Below, one piece after another: positions 23,656-33,639 of a DNA stretch of 64,000 nucleotides. Numbering within the stretch: position 1 is the first letter of the stretch; every line of letters starts with the position of its first letter. A program made the translations under genes and the position numbers. Source of the DNA: Eutreptiella sp. 'Long Island Sound 2002' (lineage: Eukaryota > Euglenozoa > Euglenophyceae > Eutreptiales > Eutreptiaceae). The notes under the pieces are model-generated. The model had not been told where the DNA came from and ran no database searches. It saw only the letters and a program-made list of their open reading frames with translations. The stretch is taken from the NCBI GenBank assembly GCA_964036045.1, contig OZ038385.1, forward strand, positions 27,736,853 through 27,800,852, in the 5' to 3' direction.

Positions 23656-26600
23656 TATACAAGGGGGGGGGGGGGGTACGAGGGTTGGGGGGGGGGGGTA
23701 CCGTACGAGGGTCACACGCCAAAAAGAGCATCGAATGCGGCTATGGATTCCCAGCCATGACCCAAAAAGTGGGTGGTGTTGTGAGGTATGTGGAGGAGAT
23801 CACACATCCGATGCTGGACGTTACATTTCGGCTGGTGACGGCCTTATGAATGGTGGGAGGCCGCATTCTAAGGCCCAAGGAAGAGGATGTGCTACACAGC
23901 GCATACATCCTCCTTGTCCGTGCTCTGCAAAACAACAGCCCGGTGTGCACCATGTGACAAGCAGATGAACTTTGGGGCATTTGCAATGGGTGCGCCATAC
24001 AAATGCCACTTGTGGGCAGAGCACAGTGACAGTGGAAGCGAGCGATGCAGGGGCTGTGTACCAAAGATTCCCCCACCGCCGTGGGGGGAGATTGTTTGTG
24101 GTGGGTAGTGAAAAAAATCAGACTTCAATGTGCTGCCAAAGGCAGCACATGAACCCTGAAAGCTGGTGCTTGGATGTTCACAAGTATGGTCTTAAGTTGC
24201 GGCGACGGCGTTTGGAGGGCTAGATTGGCTGACGGTCACCAATTTAGGGTTAGCAGTGGGCCACAAGGTCTGGCATGCCATTGGGCAATCTAATTTCAGC
24301 CGACGGCGGGAGCTTCACGATTGCGTGAACGGGCCTATACAGGAGTATCCGTGGCCTAAGACGTCGACCTGCCGTTCCAGGTTGGCACCGATGCAAAAAG
24401 CCCAGAATGTGTTTGAAGAACAACGGATGACAGTCACAAGCTGACTGGAGGTTAGCTATGGGTGCTCACTACCTCAGCACTCCCTCAGCATGTGGCTCGG
24501 AAGCGCAGGATAGGGCATAGGGTTCGAGAGACACACTCGGCCACGCTATGGAGCGCACCGCTCACACCATGACGGGGGACGCCCTCCCTCCACCTCTCTC
24601 CTGCTTCGGCCTCTATCGCCAGGGTGAGTGGCCCTCTATCTGCGCGTTCTGTGAATGAGGCATAAGTGCTGCACGTCGCAAACTGGCGCGAGGCAGAGCA
24701 TAGGGCTCCCACACTGTTGCCAGGGTTTGAAGGGACGCTGCAACGGACACCCCAGCACAGAAAAGCGCCTGGGGGCGTCTACCATCGACTGTGGTCTGTA
24801 CAACTTGCTTTGGAACCAGGAAAATAGACTAGCAACTGTTTGACACCAGCTGCCAGATTGGTCACCCGCCAAACATTTGGGCTTCCTTCAAAAAGAACTC
24901 AAAGACTGCGGTGGTCCCTCAGTAATACCACGGCTGCACTTCGTTTACAGGCAGTCTAGGGCATGGGCGGAAATGGGCAGGGGGACCATCAAGAGATAAA
25001 AAAAGCCCAAATGTCAAGCACTTCTTCATGGTTCATAGTGCCGGCAGTGAGGGGGGGAAGGTGCCCCTCTCAAGCAGCTGCCCTGCTGGCAGTCCTACTC
25101 CTGGAGAACCGACACGGGCCTTGTTGACTGGCATCTGTACAAACCCTCCAGCGCCCCTGCCTTGCACGGGTCAATTGTTGCAGGCCCAGCGCCTTCCAAC
25201 GGAGCCACTGGACCGCAAAACCAAAGCGCTCAGGACCCTCAGATTCGAAGGCTGCAATGGTAATGGGCCTCGAAGGCCCTCTCCAGGGGGGAGGGGAACC
25301 GAATGTGCCTACTGGTCCATCAGCTCCGGTGCTCCGTTCTGCAAAAAGGGGATGGGGAATTCCAGAGATAGGGATTGCTTGCTACTCTCCCCTCTGCCCT
25401 TGTCCCAAATTCGTGCAGTCTGTTGTACCTCAGACAAAATCATGTTTTGCACACGTAGCTCAGATAACAATGACACAACGCGCAGGCCTGGGCACACCTG
25501 CTTTTGATTTCCCCCCTTTTTCGCGATTTGAGGGCCGGGGGGGGGGGGGTTAGTTTTGAACCCGGGACCTCCGTTCTCCGCCCCAGGGGGTTGAAAAATC
25601 GAAGTTTCTGAAAAATACCCTTTTTATCGTGACCACCCCACAACAATTGAAAAAAAACTGAGAATGCCATCTTCCACCTACTTTGCACCGGAGCTCCATT
25701 CTCAGCCTTGCAAAAATCAAAATTTCCGAAGGGGAAACCACCAAAAATGGTTGGAAGGCACTGGCAAGGCCTGTGTGAGGGTGTGCAGGGTGTTTGGTTG
25801 GGGGGTGAGTGGGGTTTCATCTTTAGCACATCCCCTGCGGAAATGTTTTCAGATTCGGGGTGGTTGGGTGGGTGGGTAGAAAATGGAATGTTCGGGGGTG
25901 GGCCAGTCATGAGCGGCTGAGGCCCAATTTTGCCCCCCCCCCCCCCCCCAAACAAAAAATCGGCTTGACAGGTGTTTGTTGTTTCGGCCCAATCTCCACA
26001 GTGAGCAGTAGCTTTTAAACGGGCCCCTAGGCGGGGTGAAGTGCTGCTCAATGTGTCTGGTCGCACCCTACAATGGTTTCACTATCAGAATATTGCCGAC
26101 CCATCCTGTTTAGGAGGGAGCCACGGCGTCCCAAAGACAAACCGAAAACTAACTCCATGATTTGGCTTCATTGTCCGAAGGAAAATGGTGCAAGCTGTGA
26201 TTTCATGACTTTCAAACAAGCCATGATGGGCACCAGGTGGGGCTACATGGGGTGAAAAAAAAATGCCTCTTCGCACTCTACAACGGTTGTACTGTCACAA
26301 TGTCACCAACTAGCACCGGAGGGGGGCAAGCATCAGACCGCCAAAACCTAGTTTGGGACTGTGCCCCAATTTGCAAGAAGGAGGGAGAGGGGCATTTCTC
26401 TTACGACCCCACTACTGACTACAACACATTCATTCAAACCTGAAGAGAGCTAAATCCCGACCCTAGCATATCCCAAGTGGAAAAGAAATCAACACAAGGC
26501 GGACCCATTCAAGACACTGAGACCAAGAAATGAGTCATAGCACAGCAAAGCAGCAGCATGCAAAAGGGAAAAAGATTGAAGGAGCAGCCCAAGGAAGAAT

Positions 26601-26690
26601 AGTTTGTTGAGGGAGTTGTTGTTTCTGAGAATGCTTTTTGCGCACCACAGGGACGCAGCAGGGTTAGAGAAACCTGGTTTATTTGTTACC
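23656..26690. other. No recognisable gene; short G/C runs
   Basis: After the G-run cluster at 23665-23705 I find only short frames without motifs. Weak similarity exists between AAGTATGGTC at about 24181 followed by GACGGTCACC at about 24231, and the order AAGTGTGGTC, CACGGTCACC near 28192-28255, suggesting a shared diverged repeat. A C run is at 25935-25950. Confidence 0.4.
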
Positions 26691-26965
26691 CCGCCCCCCC
26701 CCATGTCCAGCCCCCCCCCAGGGTACACGGTTCCCCCCCACCCCGGGGGGAACCGTCACCAAGTGACGGTTCCCCCCCTGGGGGGGGGGGGGAACCGTAC
26801 ACCACTCCCGACCAGCCAATTCTAGTATAACCCAACTAAAAATTTTCTTCGGCGCCTTCGGCGCCTGTGATTTCCTATTGATTTCTTATTGTTCATGGGC
26901 CAAGTGACGGTTCCCCCCCTGGGGGGGGGGATGGACACGGGGGGGGGATGGACATGGGGGGGGGG
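26690..26965. repeat. Nested G/C hairpins around AACCGTCAC
   Basis: GGGGGGAACCGTCAC (26745-26759), loop CAA, then GTGACGGTTCCCCCC (26763-26777): a perfect 15-bp stem. It is nested inside GGTACACGGTTCCCCCC (about 26722) and GGGGGGAACCGTACACC (about 26785). GTGACGGTTCCCCCCCTGGG recurs at 26903, followed by GGATGGACACGGGG and GGATGGACATGGGG. CGGCGCCTTCGGCGCC at about 26851 is another hairpin. Confidence 0.75.
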
Positions 26966-28790
26966 GGGGGTAACAATAACAAGTTCAACAAGAGTCACAT
27001 GAGCAACAAGTAGTATCTAAAACGTGAATTGTCTTGCCCCATCTGGTGCTTGGTAGTGTTCACAACCGTGTTCACAACCACAGATTCAATACGAGTCACA
27101 TGGGCTTCAGGTTTTAGCTCAACAAGTCCACCTCTCGGCAGGTTTCCCAAACTGTGCACCGCAGGAAAAATGTTCTCACTTTTGATTTTGCTAGGGGGAT
27201 TAGGAAGCCTGAGGGGCAGATTAACGAAACAGGAGCAGAGAGGAGCCAGGGCATATGGACAACCAAAGGAAGCATGGCAGACGTAGGCAAAAATGGAAGC
27301 GAAGCAGGGGATGGTGGCAAGGGAAGAGGGGGGGGGGGGGCTAAAAATGCAAAGGAAGCACAAAAGCAAGAGCAAAAAACGGCGACTGTCACATTCACTT
27401 TGCTGCATTGTGCCGCATTTTGCCGTATGATCCGCGGATATTGTCCGGACTGTTGTATGGTGGAAAAATTACTGGCACCTCTAAACACACCATCTACCCC
27501 TCCAGGGCTTTCCGCGCAGGGCTTTCCGTGCACTGGACGCCTCTCTGAACAGGCTTCTCAGGTGTGAAAAATGAAAAATGTGAATTCAGCCGACTAACAT
27601 CCATCGATGGGCAGCTGAGGGTGTCACGCTACCCCGATGGCCCGGCAGCAGACCACATGCATCAGCAGATCCACAACAGCACCACAACTCAGAGGAACGT
27701 ACCGGTCAAATTCCAGATTGAGGCCTGGGGCACTTGGATCCTTTCCATAGGATTTGCGCTTCATGGTTCTGGATAACCCACAGTGCAAATGCATCAGATG
27801 CAACGCAGTGTGCGGCGGGACGCAGGGCAAAAGCCTGACCTCAATGCATATCAAGGCCTCAGAGGTATCCCCAACACTGGACCCAGCAACGCAGCCCATT
27901 GAAAAATGCGCCCACACAAAAAATGGGGGAATGTGGCACAGAGAGACACATTCCACAGTCCGATATGCCCGTCTCTATGCCGCCCGTCCCTACTATACCT
28001 CCTGAACACGGGCCTCTGAGCGACCAGCTGGGGCTGCGTCACAGATGCATGGACACGACAGGGGCATGGACGAACTCCACATCAGTGGCTCGGTGCCCAC
28101 AGCAAGGCCCAACGCAAGAATGACATCTCTGGCCTTTATGCCGGGGGTTGATGGCTGCAAAATTCGAAGGCCTGCATTACTTCGCACTCACCAAGTGTGG
28201 TCATGACCAGCAGCCGCCACCTGCCATCCATCGTGTACCTGTCACGGTCACCGAAGCACCCAACGCCAAATGCTAACTACCCGATGTGAATGGCAGCCAA
28301 CCGCACCTCCGTCAACCATCGACCGTCGCCCTCGGCTTCCCATTACTCTATGCAGGCGCATACGTGACGTCGTGTGGGTGGGCCATCACAATTGGCATCT
28401 CATGCCCGTCCTCATCCGGCAGCACCGCAAGGAACTGCTCGGAAATGATGTTCGCGGCTGTTCCTTTGATCTGCCAACAACAGTGACCACACGTGCCCAC
28501 TCAATTGATGTGACAGACAGACGTTGTCCATGAAGGACCCTCCCATGGTGGAACAACGGGTGACTGTCCTATGCCCCTAACAATTTGCACTAGAAACGCA
28601 CAAGACACTGTGTTGTGCAGGGGCTGGGGGGCGGGGCTTCTTCGCGAACCACGGTGGGTTGCCTTTCGCCCTCTTTGTCCTTGTCTGACTGACCATGGGT
28701 GGATATAGTGTGGGCGGGGGGGGGGGGGGGGGGGGCGCCCCAGCCCCCCCCCCCCCCCGATGACGATTGCGATTGCGATTGACCCGTTTG
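26966..28790. other. No recognisable gene; opposed G and C runs at the right end
   Basis: Short frames only. At 28717-28759 a G run of over 20 is followed closely by a C run of over 15, a possible large G/C hairpin. Confidence 0.4.
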
Positions 28791-28794
28791 GCTG

Positions 28795-28995
28795 AACTGG
28801 CAGTTTTACCAGCAGTTTTACGAGAGGGCTGATGGCAAAAAAAAAAGGTGCCAGAACAGGTGCTACAGGTGGATTTGAACCCAGGACACTCAATTCATGA
28901 GCCCATGCATATACCACTGCACTACTGAGCCAATCTGCCATCCCCGAACACAAGACAATACATTGCACAGAGGTTGGTATCCCATGACGACGGTC
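28795..28995 (-). repeat. tRNA-derived SINE-like copy 1
   Basis: The reverse strand has an A-box-like TGGCTCAGTAGTGCAGTGG (28914-28932) and a canonical B box GGTTCAAATCC (28871-28881). The following body, a CAGCAGTTTTAC and GCTGATGGC segment near 28809-28838, recurs beside the tRNA-like head at 57455-57640 (CAGCAGTTTGAC, ACTGATGGCC), as does the CAAGACA stretch on the other side. Confidence 0.6.
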
Positions 28996-29363
28996 CACAC
29001 AGTCCAATCATTTCTTGACACATTTTGCCAAAATGGCAATGCCAATTCTGCCAATTCTGAATCATCTGTGCTTGAGCTGCCTGAGCTGGAGCTGTCTGAG
29101 CTGGAGCTTGCGCTGGGGCTGCCGCCACCGCTGGATGAGGCTCCAGACGAGCTACTGGATGAATCTGTAGCAGGCGCATTGGCAGCGATGCAAATTTCCT
29201 GCAGGGCATTGTCATCCCCACTGTCATCACAGGTTTGTACAACAAGAACCTTGCGCTTTTTGCCCTTGTCACTACGTGTCTTGCGTTTGCGTGTTTGGAA
29301 GTGTTTACGATCCCCAGACTTTGCTGCAGCCCACGCAGAAGCTACATAGGCGACAGGAAACTC
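28890..29363 (-). CDS. Serine-rich acidic nuclear-type protein, last exon or gene fragment
   Basis: A 157-codon minus-strand open frame without an ATG at its head, preceded by a plausible splice acceptor (CCCGTAG before GAGTTTCCTGTCGCC). It reads EFPVAYVASAWAAAKSGDR, then a bipartite basic cluster KHFQTRKRK and KGKKRKVLVV, an acidic QTCDDSGDDN, and a serine tract (TDSSSSSSGASSSGGGSPSA onward), ending MHGLMN then TGA at 28892. The basic clusters suggest nuclear localisation. The last ~25 codons overlap the tRNA-like head, so the stop may be repeat-derived. Likely the 3' part of the broken gene upstream (29995-31524). Confidence 0.4.
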   Translation of the reverse strand, partial: EFPVAYVASAWAAAKSGDRKHFQTRKRKTRSDKGKKRKVLVVQTCDDSGDDNALQEICIAANAPATDSSSSSSGASSSGGGSPSASSSSDSSSSGSSSTDDSELAELALPFWQNVSRNDWTVWTVVMGYQPLCNVLSCVRGWQIGSVVQWYMHGLMN

Positions 29364-29994
29364 CTACGGGTCTGGGGGATCTTGCTTTCCAATCAAATGC
29401 ATACGTATACTGTCCCAGGACATTGAACTCCTCAAGGACATTGAACTCCTCAGTGCTTTTGCAATATTGTTGAGTGCAGAAATAGCGAAATAGCGCGCTC
29501 AGCATCAGCATCAAGCATCAGGGACACGCCAATACAATAATTGTGGCATACAACCGCAAGCACATCGCAAATTGTTTGTTGCTTACAATAGCACTCCAAA
29601 ACATCAAAAACCCGGATGTTGTGCAAGCTTTTGCCTGATCCTCCTTGCTGCTTGCAAAAAAAAACTTTTGCCCTGCCAAATTGTTGCCATGCACCAAGAA
29701 CAACATTACCATAGTGTTCCTCCACAGCCACAACCGGTCACTGTGTCGGTTGTCCAACGTCGGGGTTCAACCACAGCCATATCAACATACAGCTAATTTT
29801 CAAATCTGGGTTTGATCTTTGTCAACAGGGCCTTCTAGGGCCTTCTGCAACTGTTTGGCCGCAGACCAACCGTCACCTACTTCCTGGGTGGACAACTATT
29901 GGCCATTCAAATGCACTATTTTGGCCTCTTTATTTACAGTTGCGGAGGCCAAAAATGCCTATGTGTAGGGTCCGTTCGGGGGCTGGAGAAGGTC

Positions 29995-31524
29995 CTACTT
30001 CACACTGGCCAAGCGGAAAATGATACGGGCTGCACATGCAGCCTCTTCTTGTCCTTCCAAGGACAGAGGTTTCGGGCAGGTTAGGGTGTCCCGCAAGTAC
30101 ACCAAAAAATATACTGACTGAAGTTCAATCAAAAGACTTACATACAAATCTAGCTTTGTATGCCGTTCGGTCTGTGCTTTGCCTGCATCATGTTTCGGAT
30201 TTTTGGTAGCATCGATTTTGTGCCGCGGGACTTCAATGTGTGCAGCCAAAATCCGGCAGTTTGCGTCCCAATTGTGCCCCACACTGGCCAGGAGGCGCAG
30301 CATAGGTTCAATCCATCGCTGGACCACCTTGCCCTGCCAAGCTATAGCGCTCGTGCCTTCGCATTCCATGAGCTCCATCTGTGATGAGGCTCCACACTAG
30401 AGACCCATCAAGCCCATTTGCCATTAAGCGCAGCTCCCAACGAACAATGCTGTGCTGGATGGATAGGCACACTTTGCGGGACGTTCCATAGGCATTTTGC
30501 ATGCTAGGGGTGTTGCATTGTCCCAACAAATCGCACAGCTTGGGGAACTCAGAATGTGCGTGACTGTTTTGCACACAATACAGGGCAGTGCGAACCTTGG
30601 CACAATCATGTGCAAAAATCAGCGGCCCCTTGGTCTGCGGTGTTTCCTGCTTCTGTGCCCCCGGACCAAACAGCTCAGGGTAGTTGGTGGGCACCGATTT
30701 CTTGCCCATTATTTCCTAGGCAATTTGGAGTGCACACAGCAACTGCACCGACTCCTTCATGTGAGCGTGAACAATTTCCTTTGCTGCAACTTGTGCCTCA
30801 GTCATCCCTGTTTCCACGAAAAAGATGACACTGCGCACAAAATGGGCACAGTCCCAACGGGGCAGCAGCCACCTTGCGCACATGAACTTCAGTGGGGTGC
30901 GGCCCTTTGGTACCGGTTCAACATACTCTTGTTGTAGTTTTTCTGGTACCGTGGTCATTAGATCCTTGTACTCCTCAGGAAGAGCTGGCTCCACTTTCTG
31001 GCTGGCTTGCTCTCTGGCACCTCCCACAAAACCCACCTACTTGGGCATGGGAGTGCCCTTCATAATTTTTGAAGACCATTTTTGCGCCACGTTATAAATG
31101 TCGTCGGGGATGCCCTTCAAAGTGGGATACCCACGAAACCAGCCTGTGTGACCTCCTGGTGGGTAGTTGTTGGTGACGGTGGTGGCTGCGGCACTGGAGA
31201 CCCAAACATTTCAAACTTTGTTTTCTGGGTCTTCTGCGTGGGTTTGCAAAACACAGGTTCAGGCTGAGTTTGATCCAGCCCTGCTGGAGGCGGCACTGCA
31301 ACAGACAGAGATACACATGCAGCAGCCAGAGCGGTGACAGCCGATGATGCTGTCACATGACGGTGTTGCATGTCCTCCTGGTTTGCCTGCTGTTGCGCTG
31401 TCTGGTTTGCCTTCTTCTTTTCCCGCTGCCTGCAACTGTTGCACGCAGTGCATGTTCCACACTTGGGCACATGGGAACATTTCTCCGGTGTCCAGCTTTG
31501 GCGGCCTCCCTTTCGTTCCTCCAT
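29995..31524 (-). pseudogene. Degenerate multi-block gene with a Cys-rich N-terminus; unrecognised family
   Basis: Minus strand, several collinear reading blocks. Block 1 starts at the ATG at 31524: MEERKGGRQSWTPEKCSHVP then KCGTCTACNSCRQREKKK, a five-Cys zinc-binding-like cluster, Gln/Pro-rich to 31117. Block 2, in another frame, reads DDIYNVAQKWSSKIMKG, TAG, VGFVGGAREQASQKVE, EEYKDLMTTVPEKLQQEYVE, LKFMCARWLLPRWDCAHFVR, ending ALQIA and TAG at 30716. The same frame then resumes EIMGKKSVPTNYPELFG to about 30360. Block 3 (from about 30378) reads VQRWIEPMLRLLASVGHNWD and IEVPRHKIDATKNPKH to 29995. Two in-frame TAG codons and two frame changes point to a pseudogene or undetected introns. No family recognised; mobile-element origin possible. 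Confidence 0.4.
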
Positions 31525-31569
31525 TTCAAAGACAACAAAATAAAAAGTGGAAGAGGCCTGCAGCACCGG

Positions 31570-32640
31570 AAGCGAAAATGGAAAAAATGCACCCTGTCAC
31601 TATTTACAGTCTTCACAACCACATTTGTGTTGGTAGCAGGAACGCAACAAGGGAGGAAAACCATGCTATTTCTGCAAGCAGCAAGGAGGTACAAAATTGC
31701 ATTTGATGTCCTAGGAAAGGGAGAAAAAGCGCACGGGACTATGGGGTACAATCTGTGATGACACAGCAAGGAAAAGAGTGCAAAACCCAGGTGGTAGCAC
31801 AGCTGCAGATTCATCCAACTGTGCGAATGCACATACCTGTAAAGCGAAAAAGGAGCAATCGTAATCGTCATTCCGTCATCACTGCCTCCTGGCTCAACAG
31901 CCCCCCCCCCCCCCCCCGCCCAACCCCACCTTGGTAATGTCGTCACTATTATATCCACCCCTGTGACTGACACCCGACAACATCCGCTGTTTTGGCTGCA
32001 CCACTTCTGTCTCTCCATTGGCGGCGGGCTGTGGCAGCCAAACACAGGGTTTCACTTGGGGAACCAGGAGGTTCTCCGCCGCCTTTTTTCCATCTTAAAG
32101 CCAGAAGCTTTCTCAGTCCGAAACCAAAAATAAGCGTGACTTTCAGAATGATGATGCGCATTCTCCTCTTCTGGGTCAGTCCCCGTCCCGTGACTTCTGC
32201 TGCTGTGTGCTTTTCAGTGTACTGCCCTGCACTGTACTCCAAGAGCACACTCAGAGGGGGGGATCATGCGGGAACTGCGCAGCCCTGACCTTCCAGTTGT
32301 GCGCCTTTCCTCTCCACTGCGTGGCTCCTGGGCTCGCAGTGTGTGCCCCCCGGGGGATGTAAAGTACTGGGGGTCCAGACAAGACCTTGCCCTTCTGAAG
32401 CCTGCCGACTGTGCCTGTCCCTATGGGCATCCCCCAGAAGGACCTCACCGCCACTCCCTTGATCGGCGAGCCCTTCGCGGCGCGCAGCGCTGCATGGGAC
32501 TTCGAACCCCCGCCCCGTCCTTGCTCAAACACCGTTTCGAGGCCCCGGGGGACCCGAACAATCAGCGATGAACATCCGATGGAATGGGACTGGCGACGCA
32601 GGACTTTGAAGTGTGCGGCTAACGCATTAGAAATCTGCAG
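31570..32640. other. No recognisable gene; C run
   Basis: Short frames only; a C run lies at 31901-31918. A B-box-like GGGTTCGAAGTCCC is on the minus strand near 32498-32511. Confidence 0.4.
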
Positions 32641-32645
32641 GCCTC

Positions 32646-33350
32646 TCAAAACAGTGCACGTCTTTTCTCGCTCCAAATCCGGGGTTCACGGCCTAATACC
32701 AGGCCCCATGGGGGGGGGGGGGGGTACAAGGCTCTCAGGTGTGCAGCAGGGCCTGGGTTCCAGCAAGGCCGTGAAGGTTCTATCAGCAAGTGTTGTGGCC
32801 GTCGGTCAGGTCCCAGGGGCCAGGCTTTCGACGTGCACTGGCACCCACTTCGGACGATCGCCTTTTCGCGCATGCAGACACACACGCGCCCGCGCACACA
32901 CCAGACTTCGTTTATAAGGGGCTGGGGGTTTTTGGGATTTTGAGGCACCCACCCACCCAAGACCAAGCCACCCACCCAGACCCCCCCGACCCTTATAAAC
33001 ATTTGAGGGGGGGGTTGAGGCGCTCTCCCGGGGCTGAACGGCTCCCCAGCCCCACCTGAGCTGCTGCTGCTGCTGCTGGCATTGTTGTTGCTGCCACCAC
33101 TGCTGCAGTTGATATTGCTGCTGCTGCTGTTGGTGTTGTAGTTGTTGCTGGTGTTTGTAATGCTACTGCTGCTGCTGCTGCTGCCCACAGGCTTCTGCTC
33201 CTTCACAAAAAACGCTGAAAGAGTCTTTGTAGTCTGCTGGCTCTTCACCCATTTTTGGTGTCGATCACTTTTGAAGTGCTCACGCTCAGCCTCTCCCACA
33301 TTGGATATGAGTACTCCACAACCGCAGCGGTACTTCCCAGGCTGCTGCAT
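32646..33350 (-). CDS. Small zinc-motif protein with a TLSAFF motif and poly-serine tract
   Basis: Start chosen at the ATG at 33350 (MQQPGKYRCGCG) because upstream codons are hydrophobic noise. Residues 9, 11, 25 and 31 form C-x-C...H-x5-H in YRCGCGVLISNVGEAEREHF, a single zinc-finger-like unit. KSQQTTKTLSAFFVKEQKP follows, resembling a PCNA-interacting (PIP-like) or transposase linker motif ending in two Phe. Then come Ser/Asn runs encoded by a (CTG/TTG)n microsatellite, then low-complexity Pro/Gly, Val/Gly sequence to the stop at 32646. The reliable part is the first ~60 residues; the true gene may continue by splicing. A similar C-x-C-G...H start is at 48503. Function unknown; chromatin or mobile-element protein possible. 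Confidence 0.45.
   Translation of the reverse strand: MQQPGKYRCGCGVLISNVGEAEREHFKSDRHQKWVKSQQTTKTLSAFFVKEQKPVGSSSSSSSITNTSNNYNTNSSSSNINCSSGGSNNNASSSSSSSGGAGEPFSPGRAPQPPPQMFIRVGGVWVGGLVLGGWVPQNPKNPQPLINEVWCVRGRVCVCMREKAIVRSGCQCTSKAWPLGPDRRPQHLLIEPSRPCWNPGPAAHLRALYPPPPPWGLVLGREPRIWSEKRRALF
33058..33185. repeat. (CTG)n/(TTG)n microsatellite
   Basis: Impure CTG, TTG and CTA triplets; on the minus strand they encode Ser and Asn in the zinc-motif frame. Confidence 0.9.
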
Positions 33351-33520
33351 AGCAAAGCAAACAATGGGGGTCTGCAGAAACACACAAAGCGACCCCAATG
33401 GCAAGACAAAAAATGTCACTGTAGCTCCGAACCTTGCAAAAAAAGCGAAAAAAAGGCGTCACTGTAGCTCCGAACCTTGCAAAAAAAGTGAAAAAAAAGC
33501 GGAGCTCAAAACAAATACCC

Positions 33521-33600
33521 TCACCGGGAATTGAACCACAGAGCTTAGAATTCTCACATAGCTGCACTACCGTTCAACTACAGTCTAATTCTGCTGTAAT
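33521..33600 (-). repeat. tRNA-like SINE head
   Basis: The reverse strand has TAGTTGAACGGTAGTGC (A-box region, 33564-33580) and GGTTCAATTCC (B box, 33527-33537) with a CCGG end. It is followed by A-rich AAAAAAAGTGAAAAAAAAGC-type sequence duplicated nearby (33433-33500: TGTAGCTCCGAACCTTGCAA twice), consistent with a retroposed tail. Confidence 0.5.
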
Positions 33601-33639
33601 TACCTCCCATTCAGGTTGTTGAACACATTCGAAATCGAA

